From the NCBI RefSeq assembly GCF_003286085.1, contig NW_020825321.1, forward strand, positions 1,302,001 to 1,366,000: 64,000 bases of DNA, written 5' to 3'. Of the stretch, positions 42,381 to 54,495 are shown piece by piece (the stretch's first letter is position 1; each line of letters begins with the position of its first letter). Both the position numbers and the translations under genes were made by a program. This DNA is from Drosophila persimilis (lineage: Eukaryota > Arthropoda > Insecta > Diptera > Drosophilidae). The notes beneath the pieces are model-generated. The model searched no databases. It saw nothing but the letters and a program-made list of their open reading frames with translations, and was not told where the DNA came from.

Positions 42381-43957
42381 ATGAAGGCCCTAGTGCATCG
42401 TCTAATTCAGCAACGTGGTGCCTGTAGTCATATACTTCTGTGCAAACATTAGAGCACAAGCTGGACCGATTGGTTGCAACTTTCAACCGCTTTATGGAGC
42501 TCTCTGAAGAGCTGGTCCAATATAATGAGGAAAATGAATGCGTGGATCCGGATTTGGACATCCCCGAATATGAGAAAATGTTCTTTAGTGCGCATAGTAT
42601 TTTCACTGAAGCCATACGTGACCGAAGCAGTCACGATAATGAGCACGACAACTCAAATCTACTGCTGTCGAACACTGTGGAACGCTTATTTGAGGGACAA
42701 ACTCAACTTCTGGAGAGGATTCGGGACTCATCGGGAACCACAGAGCTGCAGTTCGAGAAAATACGCATTCCGACGTTTTCGGGCAGATACGAGGATTGGT
42801 GTCAGTTTAGTGACTTGTTCTTAGGCTCAGTCGACAAGAAGAGTAGTCTGTCCAAGTGTCAAAAGTTTCATTATTTGAAATCCTATCTGGATGGTGAAGC
42901 GTTGTCTCTGATAAAACATATTCCCGTATCGGATGCCAATTACCAGGACGCATGGGAGAGGCTCGAAAATCGCTATAACAAAAAGTCACTGATTGCTCGT
43001 TCGTTCATTCAAAACTTTATTTCGTTGCCAACCGCAAAGGGTTCAAACATCGCCGAGTTGCGTAAAATAATCGACACCGCCGACGAAAGTATACGTGGTC
43101 TACATGCACTGAGCTGCGACAGCCGCGATGTGTGGCTGATCTATATCTTGCTCTCAAAGCTGGACCCTGAATGCAAGGAAGCGTGGGCCACCTCCAGTGA
43201 GTCGTGCAAGGAAAATGTGACCATAAATGACCTGTTCGGCTTTGTCTTCGCCCGTTGCGATGCACTTGAGTCTTGTCAAGATCCAAAGCTAATCCAGGAT
43301 ACACACACGGTGCTGAATAAACGTCGTGCAATTTCTCATCATGTTGACGTGCCAAATACGCCTGCTCGTGATTGTGTATATTGTCACAAGCAACACAGTC
43401 TTTATACGTGCACTCAATTCAAGGCTCTGGATGTTGTGGACCGCCGCAAGTTCGCAAGGGATGGTAATTTGTGCTTCAATTGTCTAAGCCGATCTCATCA
43501 AGTCAAGGAGTGTAATTCCACAAACACGTGCCGTCTGTGTAAGTTGAGGCACCACACTCTTGTTCATCCAGAGGACATACGCTCTGTCATGGCTTCCGCT
43601 GATGTCAATACATCCGCTGACTCACCCGTCCGCTCGTCCAGTTTCCCTGCTGATGCTGATCCTGCCGTGGTCAGCCATCATACATTGGAGAGGAAATTCG
43701 TGGCCAAGAGTCAGGCCATAATGCCAATGATTTTGGCCACTATAGTCGACTTCCGGGGCAACGAGACAACCTGCAGGATACTGTTGGATACTGGTTCAAC
43801 TATAACGATGGTCGCCGAATCATTTATTCATCGAATTGGATTAACGCGCACGCATGCTCGTATACCAGTGGTTGGGCTAGGCGCAAATCCTGCTGGGGTT
43901 ACTAGAGGTCGCGCCACATTCACGCTGCTCTCCCGCACAAACTCAGCCTCAGTGGTG
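42381..43957 (+). pseudogene. gag: BEL copy 2 Gag-protease
   Basis: Near-identical to 29531-31107, including the roughly 46-bp deletion after ATG 42381. All Gag and protease motifs are present in one frame (zinc fingers at about 43450-43570, DTGST at about 43792). It ends at the R1 insertion. Few substitutions separate the two copies, so the duplication is recent relative to the decay of the family. Confidence 0.85.
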
Positions 43958-44129
43958 GACGGAGAGACGTTTGAGCGTTTTCCAAGTGCGGCTGCGTTTA
44001 TCACGAGCTCCAAGTTTTCCCGCAAAAAAATCCGCGCCACGCCTGGCAACTGAAAGGAAAGCTGTTAAGAGCAGGTCACTGAAGCCTCCCACTCAGCAGC
44101 TGATCACTGAGCTGCCCTTGAGAGGGTAA

Positions 44130-45324
44130 GGGACCCAGCCAGCCCAGAGAGTTTGCAAAGAAAAAACGCCGCCTAAGAAAAGTAAGGCCTGCCAGGAGGG
44201 AACCTGCCTCGAAAACCTCCAAGAGCTGGGAAATATCTTGGATGAAGTCCATAGCAGAATGATGGATAAGAATACGCGCCACATCAACATGGCGACGAGA
44301 AACATGTTCGTGCGAATGAAGGAGCTCCACACGAGCATCAATGAAGCAAGTCAAGCATCAGCAGCGGGCAGAAGCGCCAGGCAGGAAGGCCTCGACGCCG
44401 CAGTCCTGTGCTCAAAATGCTCACAGAGCACCAAGAGCATGAGCATGGACAAAGAGCAGCAGACAACGACAGTCTGGAAGAAGGATGCCGCGGCGCAAAC
44501 GGAGCCGTGGCGTAGGCTAAGCCAGCCGCTGGTGGATCCGGACGAAGAAGACGAGGGCAGCCAAGAAGCCGGCTAGGAAACCTCACCGCCCGGACGCCGT
44601 GGTCGTCGAGGCGAAAGGAAAAACCTACAGCGAGGGGCTTGCCCTGGGTACCCGGAGAGAAGACGGTCAGCTTCAGCACCTGAGTACGAGCGTCAACAAG
44701 GTCCGCCGTACCGCAAATGGTAACCTGCTCCTTAAGCTGAACAGAGGCGATAAAGAAAGCGCAACAAGGATTAAGGAGAGCCTCGATTCGGTACTGAATG
44801 GAGTAGCGGAGGTACGAGCCCTTTCCGAATACACGAGGACGAGGGTGCTAGCGATCAGCGACCTGGACCCGCTAGTAACCACGGAGGACCTTGTCAAGGC
44901 CTTAACGGAACAATTTGCTATCGAACCCGACTCGGTGAATGTGAGAAGCCTACGCCCATCATACCGGGACACCCAGACTGCCGTAATTGGACTGCTGAGC
45001 AAGGATGCTCAAGAGGTCCTCGGCAAGGGCAAGGTCAAAGTGGGATGGACGGTATGTAAGATCAAGGAGAAGGACTCGCAGCCTAGGTGCTACAAGTGCT
45101 TGGAGATTGGGCACATTGCGCCAAACTGCTATAGTGCGGTGGACCGAACTGGGTGCTGCATTCGCTGCGGCGTCAATGGGCACAAGATAGCAGACTGTCC
45201 AAACAAGGCAACCTGCTTCGTCTGCGCAGGGAGAGGCCGAGAGGACAGAGGCCATCAATCGGGAAGCCGGCAGTGCCCCTTCTCGAAGCTAGGAGAGGTA
45301 GCCGGAACAAGAGGATGGAAGTGA
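44130..45324 (+). pseudogene. R1-clade ORF1 (Gag-like) with zinc knuckles
   Basis: The N-terminal part (LGNILDEVHSRMMDKNTRH, LHTSINEASQ) is open to 44576. A frameshift near there leads into 44599-45324 with LLLKLNRGDKESATRIKE, LVTTEDLVKALTEQF and three knuckles: CYKCLEIGHIAPNC, CIRCGVNGHKIADC and CFVCAGRGREDRGH. The stop at 45324 overlaps the ORF2 start (45315). Role: RNA binding in the element RNP. Everything here was deleted from copy 1. Confidence 0.8.
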
Positions 45325-48139
45325 TCCAGCTCAATCTGAATCACTGTAGGGCCGCACAGGACCTGCTACTGCAGACGGTGAGAGAGCTCAAATCGGACCT
45401 GGCCATACTCAGCGAGCCGTACAAAACAGGTGACAACGAATCCTGGGCAACCGACAGAACAGGGAAGGCATCCCTGTCGGCATGTGGAGGCGATCCCTGC
45501 AAACTCAGCAATGTGCTGGCAGGAGACGGATATGTGCGCGCGAGAGTTGGCAACCTATGGGTATACAGCTGCTACCTAGCGCCCAGTCTACCCCTCGAGT
45601 CCTTCGTCGGACAGCGCTAGACCTAGCGCTGCTGAACGAGGGCTCCCAGCAAACCTTCTGCAGGGGTAGCGCTGGGTCAATCATTGACCTAACGTTCGCG
45701 AGCCCTTCGCAGCTGCGCAATGCTAGGTGGCGAATAGGAGACGTGTACACCGGAAGCAACCACGAAGCCAGCAGATCAAGCGCGAGGAGCAAAGCCTACA
45801 TCGTGGACACGCTCAACACCAGCGCTCTGGCTAGAAGCCTCGAGACGTGGGAGGCCCTCGGGGACACAAGAGCCAACGAATCGGCCAACCAGCACGCCTT
45901 GCGAATGGAGGAGGCCTGTGACAGGAGCATGAGACAGCGGAAGCCATTCATGCGGCACCACGAGCCAATCGTGTGGTGGAACGCCGACATCGACAGTCTC
46001 CGGACAACGTGTCTAAGGGCCAGACGAGCAATGCAGAGAGCGCGACGCACGACTCGGTTCGACACATCGCATGAGGAGTATAGGACCGCCAGGAAGGCAC
46101 TGAAGCATGCAATTCGGAGCAGCAAGCGGGAATGCTTTCTCCAGCTCTGCGACACAGCGGAACAAGACCCCTGGGCCAGGGCTTACAACATAGTTATGAA
46201 GCGCCTAAATACCGGGAGCAAGGCGCCAACGGACCCCAGCACCCTCGAGGACATAGTGCACACCCTGTTCCCCAGCGAGCAACAGAGGCGTCCAGGCCCC
46301 TTAGAAAGCGACGCACCGATCACGGGCATCGAAATGATCACGGAAGCGGAGATCCTGGAAGCCGGTAGGAGCCTGCCAAGCAAAAAAGCCGCAGGCCCGG
46401 ATGCAATCCCAAATAGGGCTTTAAAACTGGCAATGGCACTACAGCCATCCGCCTTCGCCGAGGTCTTCAATAAGTGTCTGCTAGAAGGCACCTTCCCCGA
46501 TAGGTGGAAGATTCAAAAGCTACTGCTGCTCAACAAGCCAGGGAAACCACCAGGCGAGCCTTCTTCGTACAGACCAATTTGTCTCCTGGACAACGCGGGG
46601 AAGGTATGCGAAAAGCTCATTGCACGTAGGCTCAGCCGTGCAATTGAAGATGCCGGCGGCTTGTCGCCCAACCAGTATGGCTTCCAGAAAGGCAGATCAA
46701 CCCTGGATGCCATTGGCATAGTCACCAACATAGCGGAGAATGCAATAAGTGGGACCCGCTGGAGAGCGGGCCAAAAGCAGTACTGCCTGCTGGTTACCCT
46801 GGATATAAAAAACGCTTTCAACTCTGCGGACTGGGGTAAAACGATGGAAGCCCTACGGATGCTACGGATCCCGGAATACCTCCTGAGAATAGTGTGACAG
46901 CTCAGTGAGAGGGTGCTGCTGTACGAGACGAGCGAAGGGATAAGATCGTATAGAGTGACTGCTGGAGTCCCGCAGGGGTCGGTGCTGGGGCCGCTCCTGT
47001 GGAATACGATGTATGATGGAGTTCTGCGACTGAACCTTCCCGGGGGCACGACGGTCGTCGGGTTTGCCGATGACGTCGCCATCGTAGTGGTAGCCAAGGA
47101 CCTTGCAGCAGTTGAAGCAGCCGCAAACGGGGCAATCCGTGCCGTGGAGACGTGGCTCGCCATAGCGGGATTACAGCTGGCGGCCCACAAGACCGAGGCT
47201 GTTCTGATTAGCAGCAGGAAGAAGGTGGAGACGGCCCGAGTGTCGGTCGGCGGACACGACATTTCATCGCAAAGGGCTTTTAAATACCTAGGAGTTATGC
47301 TGGACACTAGGCTTTCATTTAGAGAGCACTTGGAGTACGCCAACACAAAGGCCACACAGACTTGCCGAGCACTCTCGCGAATCCTGCTCAACACCAGGGG
47401 GCCAAAGCAAGCAAGGAGGAAGCTGATCACCAGCGTCGTCTCCTCTCAGCTCCTGTATGCTGCCGCAGTGTGGTCCAAAGCGACGAAGGTGCCGAGCTAT
47501 ATGCGAGGAGTCGAAGCAACGCACCGCTTATGTGCCATCAGGATCGCCTGCGCGTTTAGAACTATATCCGACGACGCAGCACTGGTCATCGCAGGACTAG
47601 TCCCAATAGCAGAGCAAGCGAGGGAAAGGGCCGAGGTGTACGAGCTATCTCGCAGGGACACCCACAATCCTCCCACCGGAGTCGAGAGAGAATCACCCAG
47701 GCACAAGACCGTCAGGAGGTGGCAGATGAAGTGGGATTCCGCGACTAAAGGACGCTGGACCCACCGGCTGATTCCGGATATCAAGCTGTGGTTGGAGAGG
47801 AAGCACGGACAGGTGGACTTCCACCTCACTCAGATGCTGAGCGGCCACGGATGCTTCAGATCGTACCTGAAGCGGTTTGGACACGAAACGGAGGACTGGT
47901 GCCCATCATGTGGTCGAGGTATCGTGGAGGACGCTCACCACGTCTTCTTTGAATGCCACCGTTTCGAGTACGAGAGGCGCCAGCTAGAGGATGAGCTAGC
48001 CACCACCATTAGCGTCGGAGGGATCGTGCCGCTCATGGTAGCGAATCCCAAGGCGTGGGATGCCACCACTAGGTTCGCCGCCACTATAATGCGGGAACTA
48101 CGGAGAGCGGAGAGGGAAAGGAAAGTGTCGGAGGGGTAA
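45315..48139 (+). pseudogene. R1-clade ORF2: endonuclease (deleted), RT, CCHC
   Basis: ATG 45315 begins the APE endonuclease (VIQLNLNHCRAAQDLL, AILSEPY). The frame breaks at about 45590-45620, where the central endonuclease segment is missing; sequence resumes in another frame at LALLNEGSQ and IIDLTFASPS. RT: AAGPDAIPN, SSYRPICLLDNAGKV, TLDIKNAFNSADW, shared TGA at 46895-46897, AGVPQGSVLGPLLWN, GFADDVAIVVV. C-terminal CPSCGRGIVEDAHHVFFEC. Dead because of the endonuclease deletion and the stop, but RT palm motifs are intact. Confidence 0.85.
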
Positions 48140-48304
48140 GGAGGAACGGCTGTGCGTAGCAATGCTTTGCGGCCGTACCGCATAGCTACGCCCCATTACC
48201 CCACCAACAAACCACAGTCCCAGACCCTCACAACTAGTTGCTAAGCTTATATAAGAACTAGTATTAAAGCATAATAAAAGTATTTGAATACAAAAAAAGT
48301 GGTG

Positions 48305-50270
48305 GTGACAGGTCTGATTATGAACACTTTAACCTCCTCGATTCCAGCCCAGAAGATCGAGTCTAACACACCGATGTGGAACAGGATTCGTGATCTACCC
48401 TTAGCGGACCCTACATTTGGTAAACCAGGCGAAATCGACGTGATTTTAGGAGCTGATCAGCTTTGGAACATTTGCACTGGAGAACGAAAAGTGTTTGGCT
48501 TAGAATATCTTATTGCACTTCATACTAATTTTGGTTGGGTCATTGCAGGCAGCTACCATCTCAGTAGTGATGCTCACAACCACGCACTAGCACATCACGC
48601 GCACGAGGATCTGGACACTTTTCTTCGATCATTCATGGACATGGAACGAGTTCAACCAAGTGACGCTACCATTGATGCAAGCGATCCCGCTGAACAACAC
48701 TTCGTTCATACGCACGCCCGCAGAAACGATGGCGTGTACATCGTCCAATACCCGTTCAAGGAATCTGCCCCTCCGATGGGATCCACACTGCCACAAGCAC
48801 TACGCCGCCTTTCTTCTCTCGAGCGGAAATTTCGAAAATTTCCTGCGCTCAAACAACAGTATGTCAACTTTATGGAGGATTATATACAACGAGGACACAT
48901 GGAGGTGATTTCTTCTACTACCGTAGAAAACGATCGCGCCAATCACACTTACTTAGCACACCACGCAGTATTTAAACCAGATAGCACCACCACGCAATGC
49001 CGAGTTGTATTCGATGGCTCTTGGGAGGACTGCAATGGATCTTCACTTAATTCACGACTACACATCGGACCACCTATTCAAAGGGATTTACTTGGAGTAT
49101 GTCTAAGTTTCCGTCAGCATCGCTATGTGTTTTGTACGGACATTGAGAAAATGTTTAGAGGCATTTTGGTTTCAGAAGATCACACGCATTACCAACGGAT
49201 TGTCTGGCGAAAGGAGGAGACTGCTACACTCGATCATTATCGATTGCTGACCGTGACGTATGGTTTAGCGTCTTCACCGTTCTTGGCTGTTCGAGTTCTC
49301 AAGTAGATCGCGCAAGATCATGCCGAGTTGTATCTGAAGGCTGCTGCTGTGCTTGTACGAGACGCTTACGTGGATGATATTCCTACTGGTTGCGATAATA
49401 TCGACGATCTCATTGCACTCAAAGATGAATTAATTTTGCTATTGAGCCAAGCTCAATTTAAACTTCGAAAATGGAGTTCAAACTGCTGGTCACTTGAAGC
49501 CCTAGAGGGAGATAGCCCAACTCAATATGTCAAGGTTCTTGGAATACGCTGGGACCCGGCTGTGGACGAGCTTTCCTTCAAGTTGACCATTCCTGACGCC
49601 ACAAGGGTTCCGACAAAACGGATTTTGCTGTCCGAGCTTGCCAAGATCTACGATCCACTGGGGTTGCTTGCCCCCACAACTGTATTTCTAAAGGTTCTCT
49701 TTCAAGATAGTTTGCTGAGCTCGGTCGAATGGAACGAACCACTACCCACGCAGCTATGCGAACGGTGGCAACAGTTTGTAGCTGAAGTTCATTTACTGGA
49801 AAGCTGTCGCATACCTCCCTACCTATCCTCGCCACTTCAAGCAACGGAGCTGCATGGATTCGCCGATGCTTCATCTCATGCTTACGCCGCTGCCATCTAC
49901 AGTCGCGTGAGATTCAATAATGACTATGCTGTAACACTGATCGCCGCAAAAACCCGTGTGGCACTCATCAAACCTATCTCCATCCCACGGCTCGAATTGA
50001 ATGCCGCTTCTGTCTTCTGTCGAAACTGATGTCTCTGGTTAAGCAAGCTCTAACTATTCCTATTTCCAGTAATTTGTGTTGGTCAGACTCCGAAATTGTA
50101 CTACATTGGCTCTCATCACCCCCACGGACTTGGAACACTTATATTTGTAATCGCACTGCTGAGATTCTGGAAGCTTGCCCACGTAGCTGCTGGCAACACA
50201 TTCGCACTGAGGACAATCCGCGGACTGTGCATCACGCGGACTTCTATCAAAGGATCTGGTAGAACATCAA
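48305..50270 (+). pseudogene. pol: BEL copy 2 RT-RNase H
   Basis: RT is open from before 48305 to the shared TAG at 49304-49306 (FDGSWEDCNGSSLNS, FCTDIEKMFRGI, VTYGLASSPF). The catalytic YVDD follows in frame at about 49368 (DAYVDDIPTGCDN). A 36-bp-scale deletion occurs near 49494. RNase H (HGFADASSHAYAAAIYS) runs to a frameshift near 50008. The remaining WSDSEIVLHWL part is in another frame to 50262. Confidence 0.85.
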
Positions 50271-51222
50271 CTGTGGTGGAATGGACCACCGTGGCTTTCC
50301 CAATCCATGGAGCCAGAAAGGAACTAACGGAGATGCAACGGATAGCTGTATCTCAAAGTCAAGACGAGGAAAATGCTAATTTTCTGACGAGTCAGGACAT
50401 CAACTGGCACTTCATTCCGCCGTCTGCCCCGCATTTTGGAGGTCTTTGGGAAGCAAAGAAGTCGAGCAAAAGGGAATTGAAAGATCACGCGATAAGATTC
50501 GGCGCGACGGTCTCAATGCAAAACAACGGAACGCATCGCTGTGTGCGTGTGCAGCTGCGGGTCTGGCCATGCGTGTGAGAACATTACAGCTATGTTCTGG
50601 ACCCGAGTAAACAACAACACAGCTATTCGCGTAAAAATAGTTACTTATGCGGAGTACTACAATCATGAGCGTGTAAATTGGTCAATCGCAATATACATGA
50701 ACAAAGCAAAGCAAACTCCACCTTCGCCGAGTAATTGGTAGCAGTGCGTTGACTTTCGAGGAATATTAAACAATTTTAACTCAGATTGAAGGGTTACTCA
50801 ACTCTCGCCCACTGTGCGCGCCCAGCGATCACAGCTTGGATCCCCTTACCCCCGCTCATTTTCTTACAGGTTAACCTCACATGTCGGTGCCGGAGCCGTC
50901 CTTGTTAGACGTCAACATTAACAGACTGCAGCGTTGGAGACAACTGCAAGCCACGGTTCAAGGATTCTGGAAACGTTGGAATCTGGAATACCTTACTTCC
51001 TTGCAACCTCGCACGAAATGGCAGAAGGAGTCCAACGACATAGCCGTGGACACTCTTGTGGTACTGCAGGAGCCAAATCAACCGCCTAGCAAGTGGCTGC
51101 TTGGGCGAACCACCGAAGTTCGTCCTGGCCAAGACGAGAGGGTTCGAGTGGTCACTGTCAAAACAGCCCGAGGAGTGTACAAGAGACCTATTACCAAACT
51201 TGCTGTGCTTCCCTTGTTCTGA
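50271..51222 (+). pseudogene. pol: BEL copy 2 integrase, core deleted, with inverted LTR piece
   Basis: About 0.9 kb between the RNase H linker and [11 protein letters not shown] is missing (junction near 50305), removing the zinc domain and first two catalytic Asp blocks. FGGLWEA (with the Glu) remains and is then interrupted by an inverted LTR fragment at 50456-50703. The C-terminal domain continues at 50881-51222 (RLQRWRQLQ, FWKRWNLEYL) after the shared second TAA. Confidence 0.85.
50456..50703 (-). repeat. Inverted BEL LTR fragment inside integrase
   Basis: The sequence is the reverse complement of about 250 bp of the LTR (compare 37709-37956), from AAAGAAGTCGAGCAAAAG to AATATACATGAAC. 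It lies between the Glu of the integrase core and the CTCCACCTTCGCCGAG continuation. Confidence 0.9.
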
Positions 51223-51245
51223 ACAGTCGTTCAGGGGGGCCGGTA

Positions 51246-51805
51246 TGTTGAGAAATGAGCCTCGTAGTTTTATTATTCAATGTTCATGTATATTGCGATT
51301 GACCTATTTACACGCTCATGATTGTAGTACTCCGCATAAGTAACTATTTTTACGCGAATAGCTGTGTTGTTGTTTACTCGGGTCCAGAACATAGCTGTAA
51401 TGTTCTCACACGCATGGCCAGACCCGCAGCTGCACACGCACACAGCGATGCGTTCCGTTGTTTTGCATTGAGACCGTCGCGTCGAGTCTTATCGCGTGAT
51501 CTTTCAATTCCCTTTTGCTCGCACGCTTACTTTGTACCGCAGTAGAAACTTCTAGACGAAGCCGCCCGCACGCTTACTTTGTACCGCAGTAGAAACTTCT
51601 AGACGAAGCCGCCCGCACGCTTACTTTGTACCGCAGTAGAAAATTCTAGACGAAGCCGCCCGCACGCATACTTTGTACCGCCGCAGAATCGAACCCCCCG
51701 CTGTTCTTGTAATATAATTGTACTATAACCACCAATATTAAATAATCAATAAAACTAAATAAGCTCAAGATATAAACGATTATACAGTCCACTAATTCAT
51801 AACCA
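51246..51805 (+). repeat. BEL LTR shared by copies 2 and 3
   Basis: A single 560-bp LTR lies between the Pol end of copy 2 and the PBS (51816-51833) of copy 3. It has three complete 47-bp units (51539-51679) plus a partial one at 51521-51538, with a deletion of the preceding TTCTTTTCGCGG segment. Confidence 0.9.
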
Positions 51806-51891
51806 TAGCAAATTTTGGTCCTTCGAGCCGGATCACCACGTTTGAGTTTATTTATATACATATTGAGTAATATCGTTAGCCGCTGTTTGCC

Positions 51892-53070
51892 ATGAAGGCC
51901 CTAGTGCATCGTCTAATTCAGCAACGTGGTGCCTGCAAATCCCAATTAACTCGCGTGGCTGCGGAGGCTCAAGAGTTTGTACAGTCATGTACTTCTGTGC
52001 AAACATTAGAGCACAAGCTGGACCGACTTGTTGCAACTTTCAATCGCTTTATGGAGCTGTCTGAAGAGCTGGTCCAATATAATGAGGAAGATGAATACGT
52101 GGATCCGGATTTGGACATCCCCGAATATGAGAAAAGGTTCTTTAGTGCGCATAGTATTTTCACTGAAGCCATACGTGACCGGAGCAGTCACGATAATGAG
52201 CACGACAACTCAAATCTACTGCTATCGAACACTGTGGAACGCTTGTTTGAGGGACGAACTCAACTTCTGGAGAGGATTCGGGACTCATCGGGAACCACAG
52301 AGCTGCAGTTCGAGAAAATACGCATTCCGACGTTTTCGGGCAGATACGAGGATTGGTGTCAGTTTAGTGACTTGTTCTTAGGCTCAGTCGACAAGAAGAG
52401 TAGTCTGTCCAAGTGCCAAAAGTTTCATTATTTGAAATCCTATCTGGATGGTGAAGCGTTGTCCCTGATAAACTATATTCCCGTATCGGATGCCAATTAC
52501 CAGGACGCATGGGAGAAGCTCGAAAATCGCTATTACAAGAAGTCACTGATTGCTCGTTCGTTCATTCAAAACTTTCTTTCGTTGCCAACGCAAAGGGATC
52601 AAACATCACCGAGTTGCGTAAAATAATCGACACCGCCGACGAAAGTATGCGTGGTCTACATGCGCTGAGCTGCGACAGCCGCGATGTGTGGCTGATCCAT
52701 ATCTTGCTCTCAAAGCTGGACCCTGAATGCAAGGAAGCGAGGGCCACCTCCAGTGAGTCGTGCAAGGAAAATGTGACCATAAATGACCTGTTCGGCTTTG
52801 TCTTCACCCGTTGCGATGCACTTGAGTCTTGTCAAGATCCAAAGCTAGTCCAGGATACACACACGGTGCTGAATAAACGTCGTGCAATTTCTCATCATGT
52901 TGACGTGCCAAATACGCCTGCTCGTGATTGTGTATATTGTCACGAGCAACACAGTCTTTATGCGTGCACTCAATTCAAGGCTCTGGATGTTGTGGACCGC
53001 CGCAAGTTCGCAAGGGATGTGCTTCAATTGTCTAAGCCGATCTCATCAAGTCAAGGAGTGTAATTCCACA
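51892..53070 (+). pseudogene. gag: BEL copy 3 Gag, frameshifted
   Basis: ATG 51892 with the full N-terminus (KALVHRLIQQRGACK, AAEAQEFVQ, EHKLDRLVATFNRF). A 1-bp deletion near 52590 shifts frame. Two further deletions (7 bp near 53018; 12 bp near 53083) remove parts of the zinc-finger region: the second finger's CRLCK is lost. The DUF1759-type block is intact. It shows the ancestral start region that copies 1 and 2 lack. Confidence 0.85.
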
Positions 53071-54495
53071 AACACGTGCCGTCGGCAGCACACTCTTGTT
53101 CATCCAGAGGACATACGCTCTGTCATGGCTTCCGCTGATGTCAATACATCCGCTGACTCACCCGTCCGCTCGTCCAGTTTCCCTGCTGATGCTGATCCTG
53201 CCGTGGTCAGCCATCATACATTGGAGAGGAAATTCGTGGCCAAGAGTCAGGCCATAATGCCAATGATTTTGGCCACTGTAGTCGACTTCCGGGGCAACGA
53301 GACAACCTGCAGGATACTGTTGGATACTGGTTCAACTATAACGATGGTCGCCGAATCATTTATTCATCGAATTGGATTAACGCGCACGCATGCTCGTATA
53401 CCAGTGGTTGGGCTAGGCGCAAATCCTGCTGGGGTTACTAGAGGTCGCGCCACATTCACGCTGCTCTCCCGCACAAACTCAGCCTCAGTGGTGGTGACAG
53501 GTCTGATTATGAACACTTTAACCTCCTCGATTCCAGCCCAGAAGATCGAGTCTAACACACCGATGTGGAACAGGATTCGTGATCTACCCTTAGCGGACCC
53601 TACATTTGGTAAACCAGGCGAAATCGACGTGATTTTAGGAGCTGATCAGCTTTGGAACATTTGCACTGGAGAACGAAAAGTGTTTGTCTTAGAATATCTT
53701 ATTGCACTTCATACTAATTTTGGTTGGGTCATTGCAGGCAGCTACCATCTCAGTAGTGATGCTCACAACCACGCACTAGCACATCACGCGCACGAGGATC
53801 TGGACACTTTGCTTCGATCATTCATGGACATGGAACGAGTTCAACCAAGTGACGCTACCATTGATGCAAGCGATCCCGCTGAACAACACTTCGTTCATAC
53901 GCACGCCCGCAGAAACGATGGCGTGTACATCGTCCAATACCCGTTCAAGGAATCTGCCCCTCCGATGGGATCCACACTGCCACAAGCACTACGCCGCTTT
54001 TCTTCTCTCGAGCGGAAATTTCGAAAATTTCCTGCGCTCAAACAACAGTATGTCAACTTTATGAAGGATTATATACAACGAGGACACATGGAGGTGATTT
54101 CTTCTACTACCGTAGAAAACGATCGCGCCAATCACACTTACTTAGCACACCACGCAGTATTTAAACCAGATAGCACCACCACGCAATGCCGAGTTGTATT
54201 CGATGGCTCTTGGGAGGACTGCAATGGATCTTCACTTAATTCACGACTACACATCGGACCACCTATTCAAAGGGATTTACTTGGAGTATGTCTAAGTTTC
54301 CGTCAGCATCGCTATGTGTTTTGTACGGACATTGAGAAAATGTTTAGAGGCATTTTGGTTTCAGAAGATCACACGCATTACCAACGGATTGTCTGGCGAA
54401 AGGAGGAGACTGCTACACTCGATCATTATCGATTGCTGACCGTGACGTATGGTTTAGCGTCTTCACCGTTCTTGGCTGTTCGAGTTCTCAAGTAG
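53071..54495 (+). pseudogene. pol: BEL copy 3 protease-RT, uninterrupted to shared TAG
   Basis: The protease (LLDTGSTITMV) and RT are in one open frame without the R1 insertion: SASVVVTGLIMN marks the empty site. It continues through GADQLWNICTGER, the long linker, FDGSWEDC and FCTDIEKMFRGI, to TAG 54493-54495 two codons after RVLK. Confidence 0.85.

Larger units (their letters stand above)
43958..48298 (+). mobile_element. R1-clade non-LTR element in BEL copy 2, longer form
   Basis: 4.34 kb flanked by GTGGTG (43952-43957 and 48299-48304), ending in AAAAAAA. It contains ORF1 with three CCHC-type knuckles and ORF2 with endonuclease, RT and CCHC tail, no RNase H. It occupies the same insertion point as in copy 1, so the two are one event copied by duplication. 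It is not in a 28S rRNA context, where classical R1 inserts. Confidence 0.85.
42086..51805 (+). mobile_element. BEL/Pao copy 2 with R1-clade insertion
   Basis: Same order as copy 1: truncated 5' LTR (42087-42294), PBS 42305-42322 (tRNA-Tyr), gag-protease, R1 insertion (43958-48298), RT, RNase H. Most of the integrase is deleted. Its 3' LTR (51246-51805) is at the same time the 5' LTR of copy 3. Confidence 0.9.

Noticed and set aside
43958..48298. Site-specific rDNA R1 insertion
   Set aside because: The flanks are BEL pol sequence, not 28S rRNA; clade membership only is supported.
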